From NCBI GenBank assembly GCA_004357415.1, contig SMVY01000047.1, forward strand, positions 1 through 5,666: a DNA stretch of 5,666 nt. Direction: 5' to 3'. Origin of the DNA: Gemmatimonadota bacterium. Lineage in GTDB: Bacteria > Gemmatimonadota > Gemmatimonadetes > Gemmatimonadales > GWC2-71-9. The position numbers were made by a program, and so were the translations under genes. Below, piece after piece: positions 1-5,666 of this stretch. Within the stretch, counting starts at the first letter, position 1; each line of letters begins with the position of its first letter. Under the pieces are notes generated by a model. The model searched no databases and was not told where the DNA came from. It worked only from the letters and a program-made list of their open reading frames with translations.

Positions 1-1
1 G

Positions 2-1906
2 TTCGGGTTCGAGTCCTTTCGGCCCGGTCAGCGCGAAGCCATCGAAATGCTGTTGTCCCACGGCCGCGTCCTGCTGGTGGCCCCGACCGGTGGGGGCAAG
101 AGTCTCACCTATCAGCTTCCGGCGGCAATCCTTCCCGGCACTACCATCGTCGTCTCCCCACTGATCGCCCTGATGCACGACCAGGTGCTGGCGCTGGAAG
201 ATCGAGGCGTGCCCTCGACCTATCTGGCCGGCACCCTCGACGCGGATGAAATGCGCCGCCGGATGTCCCAGGCGTCTCGTGGGGCCTACAAGCTGATCTA
301 CGTGGCGCCGGAACGGCTCAACTTCGACGGCTTCCGGGCGATGATCGGCCGGTTGGATTGTCCCCTGATCGCCGTGGACGAAGCCCACTGCATCAGCGAA
401 TGGGGGCACGACTTCCGGCCGGACTATATGCGGATCGGTGAATTGATCCAGCACCTTCCGGACGCGCGCGTCCTGGCCTGTACCGCCACTGCCACACCGA
501 TCGTGCGTGATGAGATATTGGAGCGGTTGGGCCTTCCAGCCGACACCCCCCAACTGCTGAGAGGGTTTGCCCGGCCCAATCTCGCGTTCAGGGTGCGAGA
601 CATTCGGGGCCGGGAAGAGGGAAATACCCATGTCGATCGGTTACTGCAGGAATTCCTCCACAGCCCGGGTAGTGGTCGGGGAACGGCCATTATCTACAGT
701 CCAACGAGGAAGCTGGCTGAGTCAGAGGCGGATCGACTGGCTCAGGCTGGTTGGCGAACTGAGGCCTACCACGCGGGGATGGACGGGGAAGCACGCGACC
801 GGGCGCAGACGGCTTTTGCGGGCGGGGAGATCGAAATCGTGGTGGCGACCAACGCGTTTGGCATGGGGATCGACCGCCACGATGTGCGCTGCATCGCCCA
901 CCTCGGCCCCCCGGGTTCGGTTGAGGCGTACTACCAGGAAGCCGGCAGGGCGGGGCGGGACGGTAAGGATGCCGCCTGCCTGTTGCTGGTGTCGCCCAGT
1001 GACATGCCGAGGCGGCGCTATTTGATAGAGAACGACGCCGACGGCGGTCGGCCGGACGAGGATACCGTCCGGCACAAGTGGAATCTGTTTCTCGAGCTGA
1101 TGCGCTGGGCCGAGGGCGGCAGCTGCCGCCACGACGCCATTCTGCGCTATTTCGGTGACGAAGAGGAAACCCTGAGCGGGTGCGGCCGGTGTGATGTGTG
1201 CCTGGAGATGAACGAGGGAGATACCGCGGATGACGAAGAGGTCAGCACCATCGTGCGCAAGGCACTCTGTGGCGTTGCGCGGGTGAACGGTCGGTTCGGC
1301 ATTCAGGTTGCGGCCAAGCTGTTGAAGGGCGCCGAGGACGAGCGGTTGAACTGGTCGGGCCTGGCTCAGACGCCGACGCACGGTACGCTCGATGGGCACA
1401 GCGAGGACTGGATCCTGACGCTGCTCAGAAGATGTGTGACCGCCGGCTGGGTTGATTTCCGCGGAGGGCAACGACCGGTGGTGGTGGTGACGCCGGAGGG
1501 GCAGGACGTGATTCATGAGCGTCGTGCCGCGCGGTTGTTGCTGCCTCCGATCAGGTCGGCCCCCGTCGGGGCGAAGGCTGGGGCAACGGTAGGGGCGACG
1601 GTAGGGGCGACGCATGCGTCGCCCGTACGTTCAAGGAGCGGGAGGAGAAAGAGCGCCGCCGCCGATATCGAGTTGGACGATCGGGGTCAGGATCTGTTCG
1701 AAGAGCTGCGGACGTGGCGGCTGGAGGTAGCGAGGAAAGGGAAGGTGCCACCCTACGTGGTTGGGAGCGATCGGACGTTGCGGGAGATCGCGTTCATGCG
1801 TCCCGCGACCGAGAGCGATCTGGGACTGGTGCACGGGATTGGGCCAGCGAAGATCGAGAAGTATGGGGAGGCGATTCTGACCGTGGTTCGGTCGGCGGAA
1901 GTTTGA
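2..1906 (+). CDS. recQ: ATP-dependent DNA helicase RecQ (5' end missing)
   Basis: This is a 3'-to-5' superfamily 2 DNA helicase of the RecQ family, which acts in recombinational repair and replication-fork processing in the cytoplasm. The frame is open from base 2, before the ATG at 47, and there encodes FGFESFRPGQREAIEML, the family's N-terminal motif 0, so the true start lies upstream. Counting from the Met codon at 47, visible motifs are Walker A APTGGGKS (12-19), SPLIALMHDQV (37-47), DEAH (111-114), ACTATATP (144-151), VATNAFGMGID (266-276) and QEAGRAGRDG (297-306). The zinc-site cysteines C360, C379, C382 and C385 follow, then a winged-helix (RQC) region at about 400-500 and an HRDC domain at about 545-615. 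The linker at about 505-530 is a low-complexity Gly-Ala-Thr stretch made by a DNA repeat and palindrome. All catalytic motifs are intact, so the protein is probably active. Its neighbours do not suggest a special role. Confidence 0.96.
   Translation, partial: FGFESFRPGQREAIEMLLSHGRVLLVAPTGGGKSLTYQLPAAILPGTTIVVSPLIALMHDQVLALEDRGVPSTYLAGTLDADEMRRRMSQASRGAYKLIYVAPERLNFDGFRAMIGRLDCPLIAVDEAHCISEWGHDFRPDYMRIGELIQHLPDARVLACTATATPIVRDEILERLGLPADTPQLLRGFARPNLAFRVRDIRGREEGNTHVDRLLQEFLHSPGSGRGTAIIYSPTRKLAESEADRLAQAGWRTEAYHAGMDGEARDRAQTAFAGGEIEIVVATNAFGMGIDRHDVRCIAHLGPPGSVEAYYQEAGRAGRDGKDAACLLLVSPSDMPRRRYLIENDADGGRPDEDTVRHKWNLFLELMRWAEGGSCRHDAILRYFGDEEETLSGCGRCDVCLEMNEGDTADDEEVSTIVRKALCGVARVNGRFGIQVAAKLLKGAEDERLNWSGLAQTPTHGTLDGHSEDWILTLLRRCVTAGWVDFRGGQRPVVVVTPEGQDVIHERRAARLLLPPIRSAPVGAKAGATVGATVGATHASPVRSRSGRRKSAAADIELDDRGQDLFEELRTWRLEVARKGKVPPYVVGSDRTLREIAFMRPATESDLGLVHGIGPAKIEKYGEAILTVVRSAEV
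1568..1615 (+). repeat. Four 12-bp tandem repeat units inside recQ
   Basis: Four successive 12-bp units start at 1568, 1580, 1592 and 1604 and are in frame with recQ, encoding GAKA, GATV, GATV and GATH. The first unit is the most diverged. The second and third differ by one base, and the fourth departs from the third only in its last codon, where it enters the palindrome centred near 1614. The period is a multiple of three, so gain or loss of units would leave recQ open. The array sits between the winged-helix region and the HRDC domain, where extra residues should be tolerated. Confidence 0.85.
1601..1628. repeat. REP-like palindrome within the recQ coding region
   Basis: GGGCGACGCATGCGTCGCCC (1605-1624) is a perfect 20-bp inverted repeat. 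After one mismatched pair (1604 and 1625) the complementarity resumes for three more base pairs, giving an imperfect 28-bp element at 1601-1628. As transcript it can form a strong GC-rich hairpin with CATG at its centre. It is read through in frame as GATHASPVR. A near-identical copy lies just after recQ at 1952-1973, which suggests a dispersed family rather than chance. No transposase gene is visible. It resembles repetitive extragenic palindromes in size and symmetry, but membership in a named family is not established here. Confidence 0.8.
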
Positions 1907-1951
1907 GGCCGCGGGTCGTAGGTCAGCCGTGCCTTGGTGGATCGAATCGTT

Positions 1952-1973
1952 GGGGCGACGTATGCGTCGCCCC
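1952..1973. repeat. Second copy of the palindrome, between convergent recQ and the MBL gene
   Basis: Two 9-bp arms, GGGGCGACG (1952-1960) and CGTCGCCCC (1965-1973), pair perfectly around a TATG centre. Apart from T in place of C at the first base of the centre, the inner 20 bases equal the copy at 1605-1624. It lies 45 bases after the recQ stop and 11 bases before the stop of the facing MBL gene. The hairpin could slow or stop transcription from either side, but no T-run follows on either strand, so a classic intrinsic terminator is not supported. The rest of the 78-bp gap shows no promoter or gene I can support. Confidence 0.8.
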
Positions 1974-1984
1974 TTCCCCACAAC

Positions 1985-2911
1985 TCACCTATTATCGATT
2001 GATGGGCCATGATCAGGCTGCCACGGGAACGGGCCCATCCAGTCATCCAACAGTACTCGCCAGGCGTTCATCTCCAGCCACTGATCATACATGGCCCAGT
2101 CCTGGTACTTCGGTAGCCGCACTACACCGGGTACCATGAAAGGATTGGTGCCTTTTTCGAATTCCGCATAGATGGCAGCGCGCAAATCCCGGATGAACTG
2201 CAGCGTCTCTGCCACATCCTGTTTGGTTCCCCCTTGCAACGGATCAGCGTTTTGATTGTGCGAGTAGACTGCTATATCAAAATCCAGTTCGATAATCTCT
2301 TCCAGAGTCCGCTCCCATTCCCTGATGTTGAAGTCAGGCACGATGGTAAACAGCAACCTCTTGGGAGTGACCAAGTCGGCGATATACGCGACTTTCTGCT
2401 CCGGCAGACGGAACACGGTCATGCCCAGGCCATGATTCATGCCGAGATAATGCAATTCGATCGTGGTACCGCCCAGGGTAATGTCCTTGCGGTTTCCGCC
2501 CCAGCTCTCGTCCGGTAAGACCATATCTCCGCCTGGATTGGCCTTCATCCATTCATAGGCCTCGTCGTGAGCTAGGATGGTGGCGCCAGCATCCCTGAAG
2601 ACCTGACCGCCACTGGCATGGTCCCAGTGATTGTGACTGTGCACCATGAGTTTGACGGGTTGGTCTGTCACTGCTCGGATAGCCTGCAACAATCCTCTTG
2701 AGTGCTGGGTATTGACGGACTCGATGGCAATTACGCCCTCATCGGTGACCACAAACATGGAGAAATAGTCTCCGGGGCCATAACTGTAGACACCCTCGGC
2801 GATCTTGGCGGTATGATCCGGCAGCGCTTGGGCGCTAACGGTCGTCTGGCAGAAAGCGGCACCGACCAGCATCGATGTCATTCCCGCGAGTAGGCGTTTT
2901 GCAATCGACAT
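1985..2911 (-). CDS. Secreted metallo-beta-lactamase-fold hydrolase
   Basis: A 308-residue zinc-dependent hydrolase of the MBL fold; the substrate is not recognisable. The start at 2911 is preferred over an in-frame ATG 16 codons upstream because AGAGAGG lies 6 bases before it and the protein then opens with a clean signal peptide: MSIAKR, a hydrophobic stretch, and a likely cleavage after VSA (residues 25-27). The cysteine at 21 does not sit in a good lipobox, so a soluble periplasmic protein is favoured. Metal-site candidates are the HxHxDH motif HNHWDH (93-98), H160, D179 and H218, which are the expected MBL ligands in the expected order. The C-terminus (about 265-305) is rich in Trp and acidic residues. 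It follows frdD by 65 bp on the same strand and may be the last gene of that operon. Beta-lactamase activity is possible but unsupported; many such proteins cleave other esters or thioesters. Confidence 0.9.
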   Translation of the reverse strand: MSIAKRLLAGMTSMLVGAAFCQTTVSAQALPDHTAKIAEGVYSYGPGDYFSMFVVTDEGVIAIESVNTQHSRGLLQAIRAVTDQPVKLMVHSHNHWDHASGGQVFRDAGATILAHDEAYEWMKANPGGDMVLPDESWGGNRKDITLGGTTIELHYLGMNHGLGMTVFRLPEQKVAYIADLVTPKRLLFTIVPDFNIREWERTLEEIIELDFDIAVYSHNQNADPLQGGTKQDVAETLQFIRDLRAAIYAEFEKGTNPFMVPGVVRLPKYQDWAMYDQWLEMNAWRVLLDDWMGPFPWQPDHGPSIDNR

Positions 2912-2917
2912 CTGGTA

Positions 2918-2924
2918 CCTCTCT
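2918..2924 (-). promoter_or_regulatory. Ribosome binding site of the MBL gene, partly within a small hairpin
   Basis: AGAGAGG on the - strand stands 6 bases before the ATG at 2911 and decides the start. The last bases of this site are in the 3' arm of a 6-bp inverted repeat, GTACCT/AGGTAC (2915-2920 with 2930-2935) around a 9-base loop, so the transcript could fold over the site. The stem is short and any control by it is speculative. Confidence 0.7.
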
Positions 2925-2976
2925 TTATCAGGTACGAACAGTGGTGCATCGCTCCCCAAACGTCAGAAGCGGCGGC

Positions 2977-3312
2977 TCACGGAAAGGTCCACAGCAGGTA
3001 ACCCGCGAGAAACGTGAGGGCGGTGGCTCCCCCATAGCAAATGGTGGCGATCAAGCCGTAGAGATGGCTCAGTTGCAGTCCGTCATAGAGCGTGTAGCGG
3101 AAACGATGGCCCCAGTGAAACAGCGACAGCATGATGAGTCCGAACAACGCCAGCTTGACCAGAGAGTGATCGACCTTGCCCACCAATTCCGGGTAGGAAG
3201 GTGGCGCAAACCACAGCACCAGCACCAGGGCGGGCAGGAACAGCGCCGCCAGCATGCCGCCGCCGCTGAACATGGCCCAGAAAAACGGTTCCCGGGAGCG
3301 CTTTGGCCTCAT
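2977..3312 (-). CDS. frdD: Fumarate reductase membrane anchor subunit FrdD
   Basis: A 111-residue integral membrane subunit that, with FrdC, holds the catalytic FrdAB dimer on the inner membrane and helps form the quinol site. Three hydrophobic segments are visible at about 10-35, 48-68 and 83-108, as expected for FrdD, and the length is close to the E. coli protein (about 119). The N-terminal KRSREPFFWAMFSGGGM resembles the remembered E. coli start region, KRSDEPVFWGLFGAGGM. A His-Arg pair (69-70) sits where E. coli FrdD has its conserved HR near the quinone site. The ATG overlaps the frdC stop as ATGA, which implies translational coupling. The frame is open upstream inside frdC, but that extension is only the shadow of frdC. 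Confidence 0.93.
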   Translation of the reverse strand: MRPKRSREPFFWAMFSGGGMLAALFLPALVLVLWFAPPSYPELVGKVDHSLVKLALFGLIMLSLFHWGHRFRYTLYDGLQLSHLYGLIATICYGGATALTFLAGYLLWTFP

Positions 3313-3725
3313 CGTGCCACCAACCAGATCACCAGAGCCGTCGCCGCCAACCACGCCGCGTAATGTCCGCTGAGTACCAGCGCGTTGGGGACGCGCCAGC
3401 GGCCCAGGCGGAGCACCAGAGCCTTGGGAGCCAGGTTGAACCAGGTGACCGAGTGAAACAGCAGAAACGCCAACACCACGCCGTGAAAGATCATTACTGG
3501 GGTCGACTCGAGAAAACCTAGAAACCGCTGGTAGGTCTCCTGACCCCGGGATAGCACCCAAAGCTGGAACATGAGAAGCACCGCTGTGTAGCCCACGGCC
3601 AGGCTGGTCATCTCTCGAACGATGAACTTGCCGTAGGCGAACTTCTCCAGCCACCAGAAGATGGGATAGTCCTTGCGGTACCACTTGGGGTGGTAGAGTT
3701 GGTACTTCGGGTTGATGCGATTCAC
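3309..3725 (-). CDS. frdC: Fumarate reductase membrane anchor subunit FrdC
   Basis: A 138-residue membrane anchor of quinol:fumarate reductase. The GTG start overlaps the frdB stop as GTGA, with GGGG 6 bases upstream inside frdB; an upstream in-frame ATG lies deep in frdB and would add 37 unrelated residues. Three hydrophobic segments lie at about 39-59, 75-96 and 117-136. The motif HSVTWFNLAPKA (91-102) matches the E. coli signature HTKTWFELAPKA, and RE (37-38) before the first helix matches the position of the quinone-linked Glu of E. coli FrdC. These matches mark it as the heme-free type found in four-subunit enzymes rather than the diheme cytochrome b of three-subunit enzymes. It is about seven residues longer than E. 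coli FrdC, mainly at its aromatic, basic N-terminus. Confidence 0.93.
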   Translation of the reverse strand: MNRINPKYQLYHPKWYRKDYPIFWWLEKFAYGKFIVREMTSLAVGYTAVLLMFQLWVLSRGQETYQRFLGFLESTPVMIFHGVVLAFLLFHSVTWFNLAPKALVLRLGRWRVPNALVLSGHYAAWLAATALVIWLVAR

Positions 3726-4471
3726 CGTTTGCCCCACGGCAGCAACACCGACTTGAACCATTCCGCCGTCGCCGTCACCTTGTAACGCTGGATGGCGCCC
3801 GCCGGATCCACGTGCTTGGGACAGACCGCCGAGCACTCGCCCACGAAGGTACAGGCCCAGATACCCGCATGCTGTGACAGCACGTCTCCTCTCTCCTCGG
3901 ACCCCTCGTCACGGGGGTCCAGGTTGTAGCGCTGGGCCAGGGCGATGACGGCCGGACCGATGAAGTCAGGCTCGAGGGCATAGATGGGGCAGGCCGAGTA
4001 GCACAGCATGCAGTTGATGCACATGCTGTACTGCTGGTACAGGGCCAGCTCCTCCGGTGTTTGCAGGTACTCGCCCTGGGACAGGGGTTTGTCCTCCTGG
4101 CGGATGATCCACGGCTTTATCCTCTGCAGCTTGGTGATGAAATCCCCGATATCTCCCACCAGATCACGAATCACGGGAAAGCCTGTGAGCGGCTCGATGC
4201 GAACGGGACCCCGCCCCCCCCCCAGCTCCGAGAGATAGGTGGCGCAGGTGAGTACCGGCTCGCCGTTGACCAGCATGCCGCAGCTGCCGCAGACGCCCAT
4301 CCGGCAAGCCCAGCGATACGACAGGCTGCCGTCCAGGTTGTCCTTGATGTAGTTGAGACCGTCGAGCACCATCCATTCGTCGTGCCGGGGAACCTCGAAG
4401 CTTTGCCACACCGGCTCCTCTTCCTCTTCAGGTCGGTAGCGTTGGATCTGCAGGGTGATCGATTCGGCCAT
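3722..4471 (-). CDS. frdB: Fumarate reductase iron-sulfur subunit FrdB
   Basis: A 249-residue iron-sulfur subunit that carries electrons from the membrane quinol to the FAD in FrdA. All cluster ligands are present. The N-terminal plant-ferredoxin-like domain has C56, C61, C64 and C76 for the 2Fe-2S cluster. The C-terminal domain has C151, C154, C157 and C217 for 4Fe-4S, and C161, C207 and C213 for 3Fe-4S, assigned by comparison with E. coli FrdB. CTFVGECSAVCPKHVDP (207-223) is nearly the E. coli sequence. A Shine-Dalgarno GGAAGG precedes the ATG by 8 bases, and frdA ends only 5 bp upstream. Two oddities stand out: a run of five glutamates at 15-19, and a ten-G homopolymer encoding part of LGGGR (83-87), in a stretch that differs from E. 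coli. The frame remains intact in this assembly. Confidence 0.96.
   Translation of the reverse strand: MAESITLQIQRYRPEEEEEPVWQSFEVPRHDEWMVLDGLNYIKDNLDGSLSYRWACRMGVCGSCGMLVNGEPVLTCATYLSELGGGRGPVRIEPLTGFPVIRDLVGDIGDFITKLQRIKPWIIRQEDKPLSQGEYLQTPEELALYQQYSMCINCMLCYSACPIYALEPDFIGPAVIALAQRYNLDPRDEGSEERGDVLSQHAGIWACTFVGECSAVCPKHVDPAGAIQRYKVTATAEWFKSVLLPWGKR
4214..4223 (-). repeat. Ten-base G homopolymer inside frdB
   Basis: The + strand shows ten consecutive C, so the coding strand reads ten G across codons for Gly84, Gly85, Gly86 and the first base of Arg87. It falls between the 2Fe-2S domain and the helical C-terminal domain. A one-base change in length would shift the frame and remove both the 4Fe-4S and 3Fe-4S ligands. 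The tract is present; whether it varies is unknown. Confidence 0.9.
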
Positions 4472-4476
4472 TACGG

Positions 4477-5666
4477 CTACCTTCCGTACACCCGCTCGCC
4501 CGGGGGCCAGCGGGTGATGGTAACGGGTAGATACTCGATCCTGGCATGACCGTTCTCGGTCCGGTACGCCAGGGAGTGAACCAGGAAATTCTCGTCGTCC
4601 CTTTGGGGATGATCCGTCCGCTGGTGGGCGCCGCGCGACTCCGTTCGCTCAAGTCCCGATTGCACGATGGCGTCGGCCAGGTCCACCATGTTGGCCAGCT
4701 CGAGGCAGGCGATCAGCTCGGTGTTGAACGTTCGGCTGCGATCGTCGAGGGAGATGTTCCGCAACCGTTCCTTGAGCTGCCCGATCTTGTCGGCCGCCGC
4801 CCGGAGGCCCTCATCGTCGCGGTAGATGCCGGCCCCGCTTTCCATCGCCTGCTGCATTTCGGTTCTCAGCGTGGCGACGCGTTCCGTGCCACCGGTCTTT
4901 TCCAGGAAATCTTTGTTCAGGCGACGCTCCTCGTCCCGGGCCTGCGCCAGCACGCCGCGGGTGGGGTCCGCCTGGCCCAAGGCGAAATGGGCGGCGGCCT
5001 TTCCTGCCCGGGCGCCGAAGACCAGTAGCTCGGTCAGCGAGTTGGAGCCCAGGCGGTTGGCGCCGTTGATGTTTACGCAGGCCACTTCCCCCGCCGCGTA
5101 GAGTCCCGGCAGGGGTGTGGCGCCGTGGATGTCGGTGTGCACTCCTCCCATCATGTAGTGGATCACCGGCCGCACCGGGATCAAATCGGTCACCGGGTCG
5201 AGGTTCTCGTACTTGAGACACAGCTCGCGGACGAAGGGAAGCTTGCTGTCGATGACCTTCTCACCCAGGTGGCGGATGTCCAGGTGCACCACGTGCCCGT
5301 GCGGAGTCTCGATGGTACGGTGTCGCTCCTGCTCCTTGACGAAGGCCTGGCTCAGTCGGTCGCGCGGTCCCAGCTCCATGGAGCGCTTGACCGGCTTGGG
5401 CTCCGGCGTCCCAAGATCATAGTCCTGGAGGTAGCGGTAGCCGTCCTTGTTGATCAGCCAGCCGCCCTCGGACCGGGTGGCCTCGGTGATCAGGATGCCG
5501 GTGAAGGGCAGGCCGGTGGGGTGGTACTGGACGAACTCCATGTCCTTCAGCGGCGCACCGGCGCCATAGGCCAGCGCCATGCCGTCACCGGTCTTGATGT
5601 TGGCGTTGGTGGTGAAGGGAAAGACCTTGCCGCAGCCACCGGTGCACAGGATCACCACCTTGGCCA
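4477..5666 (-). CDS. frdA: Fumarate reductase flavoprotein subunit FrdA (N-terminal part missing)
   Basis: The catalytic subunit of quinol:fumarate reductase, reducing fumarate to succinate at a covalently bound FAD on the cytoplasmic face. The frame runs off the right edge, so the FAD-binding N-terminus, with the histidine that would link FAD, and the start are not seen; about the last 395 residues are present. Numbered from the codon at 5658, H46 (VQYHPTG), E59, R99 (MELGPRD), H167 (IHYMMGG) and R202 (NGANRLGSNS) match H232, E245, R287, H355 and R390 of E. coli FrdA, with identical spacing from R99 to H167 and R202. The C-terminal part includes ESRGAHQRTDHPQRDDENFL (340-359), typical of FrdA/SdhA. 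The protein stops at RVYGR and lacks the roughly 20-residue charged tail of E. coli FrdA. SdhA is the main alternative, but the FrdC/FrdD anchors argue for fumarate reductase. Confidence 0.95.
   Translation of the reverse strand, partial: AKVVILCTGGCGKVFPFTTNANIKTGDGMALAYGAGAPLKDMEFVQYHPTGLPFTGILITEATRSEGGWLINKDGYRYLQDYDLGTPEPKPVKRSMELGPRDRLSQAFVKEQERHRTIETPHGHVVHLDIRHLGEKVIDSKLPFVRELCLKYENLDPVTDLIPVRPVIHYMMGGVHTDIHGATPLPGLYAAGEVACVNINGANRLGSNSLTELLVFGARAGKAAAHFALGQADPTRGVLAQARDEERRLNKDFLEKTGGTERVATLRTEMQQAMESGAGIYRDDEGLRAAADKIGQLKERLRNISLDDRSRTFNTELIACLELANMVDLADAIVQSGLERTESRGAHQRTDHPQRDDENFLVHSLAYRTENGHARIEYLPVTITRWPPGERVYGR
4480..4485 (-). promoter_or_regulatory. Ribosome binding site of frdB inside the frdA 3' end
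   Basis: GGAAGG on the - strand lies 8 bases before the frdB ATG at 4471 and overlaps the last codons of frdA. It supports the frdB start and coupling of translation to frdA. Confidence 0.65.

Noticed and set aside
722..1615. Long open frame of 297 codons antisense to recQ
   Set aside because: It lies wholly opposite a well-supported recQ, its translation is rich in Arg, Pro and His as expected for the shadow of a GC-rich gene, and it has no recognisable domain.
1568..1628. CRISPR-like array
   Set aside because: The units are 12 bp, directly adjacent and without spacers, and they are translated within recQ.
1952..1980. Intrinsic terminator between recQ and the MBL gene
   Set aside because: The hairpin is strong, but neither strand has a T-run after it, so it is listed as a repeat instead.
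1985..2959. MBL start at the upstream ATG at 2959
   Set aside because: It would put 16 polar residues before the signal peptide and ignore the good Shine-Dalgarno site before 2911.
2875..3363. Open + strand frame of 162 codons opposite frdD and the MBL start
   Set aside because: It covers frdD and the start of the MBL gene in antisense, has a Gln/Arg/His-rich composition and shows no motif; frdD on the other strand matches a known family.
2977..3684. Longer FrdD beginning at 3684
   Set aside because: The added residues are the shadow of frdC; the ATG at 3312 gives a normal FrdD and an ATGA overlap.
3309..3836. Longer FrdC beginning at an ATG at 3836
   Set aside because: The extra 37 residues overlap the conserved end of frdB and resemble no FrdC; the GTG at 3725 gives the expected length and a GTGA overlap.
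4061..4549. Open + strand frame of 162 codons opposite frdB
   Set aside because: frdB on the other strand carries every iron-sulfur ligand; this frame is its antisense shadow.
4872..4885. Partial match to the palindrome (GGCGACGCG) inside frdA
   Set aside because: Only one arm is present, it lies in conserved coding sequence, and such a short GC-rich match is expected by chance.

Overview
The window holds the right-hand part of a recQ-type DNA helicase gene on the + strand. Facing it on the - strand is a cluster that reads, in transcription order, frdA (cut by the right edge), frdB, frdC, frdD and then a secreted metallo-beta-lactamase-fold (MBL) hydrolase. The two blocks converge on a short intergenic gap at 1907-1984. 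All five complete or nearly complete reading frames look intact, and coding density is very high. Only two gaps are longer than a few bases: 78 bp (1907-1984) and 65 bp (2912-2976).

The DNA is GC-rich. The fumarate reductase is the four-subunit kind with two small heme-free-type membrane anchors, as in Escherichia coli. FrdA, FrdB, FrdC and FrdD can all be matched by eye to the remembered E. coli proteins over much of their length, which suggests a Gram-negative, probably proteobacterial (gammaproteobacterial-like) and facultatively anaerobic host. This is inference: the window has no rRNA or other taxonomic marker, and FrdABCD also occurs in other phyla.

Layout by region. 2-1906: RecQ with helicase core, zinc-binding and winged-helix region and HRDC domain, lacking only its extreme N-terminus. 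Its linker before the HRDC domain is built from an in-frame 12-bp tandem repeat that runs into a 20-bp perfect palindrome. 1907-1984: convergent gap with a second, nearly identical palindrome. 1985-2911: periplasmic MBL-fold hydrolase. 2977-5666: frdDCBA, with translational overlaps (ATGA between frdC and frdD, GTGA between frdB and frdC) and a 5-bp gap between frdA and frdB, so a tightly coupled operon.

Functionally, FrdA (FAD, fumarate site) and FrdB (2Fe-2S, 4Fe-4S and 3Fe-4S clusters) form the cytoplasmic catalytic half of quinol:fumarate reductase. FrdC and FrdD anchor it in the inner membrane and form the quinol site. The MBL protein lies 65 bp behind frdD on the same strand and may be co-transcribed, but nothing in the sequence ties its chemistry to fumarate respiration. 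I see no defence system, CRISPR array, insertion sequence or clearly new system. The points most worth a second look are the REP-like palindrome inside and just after recQ, and a ten-base G homopolymer inside frdB.
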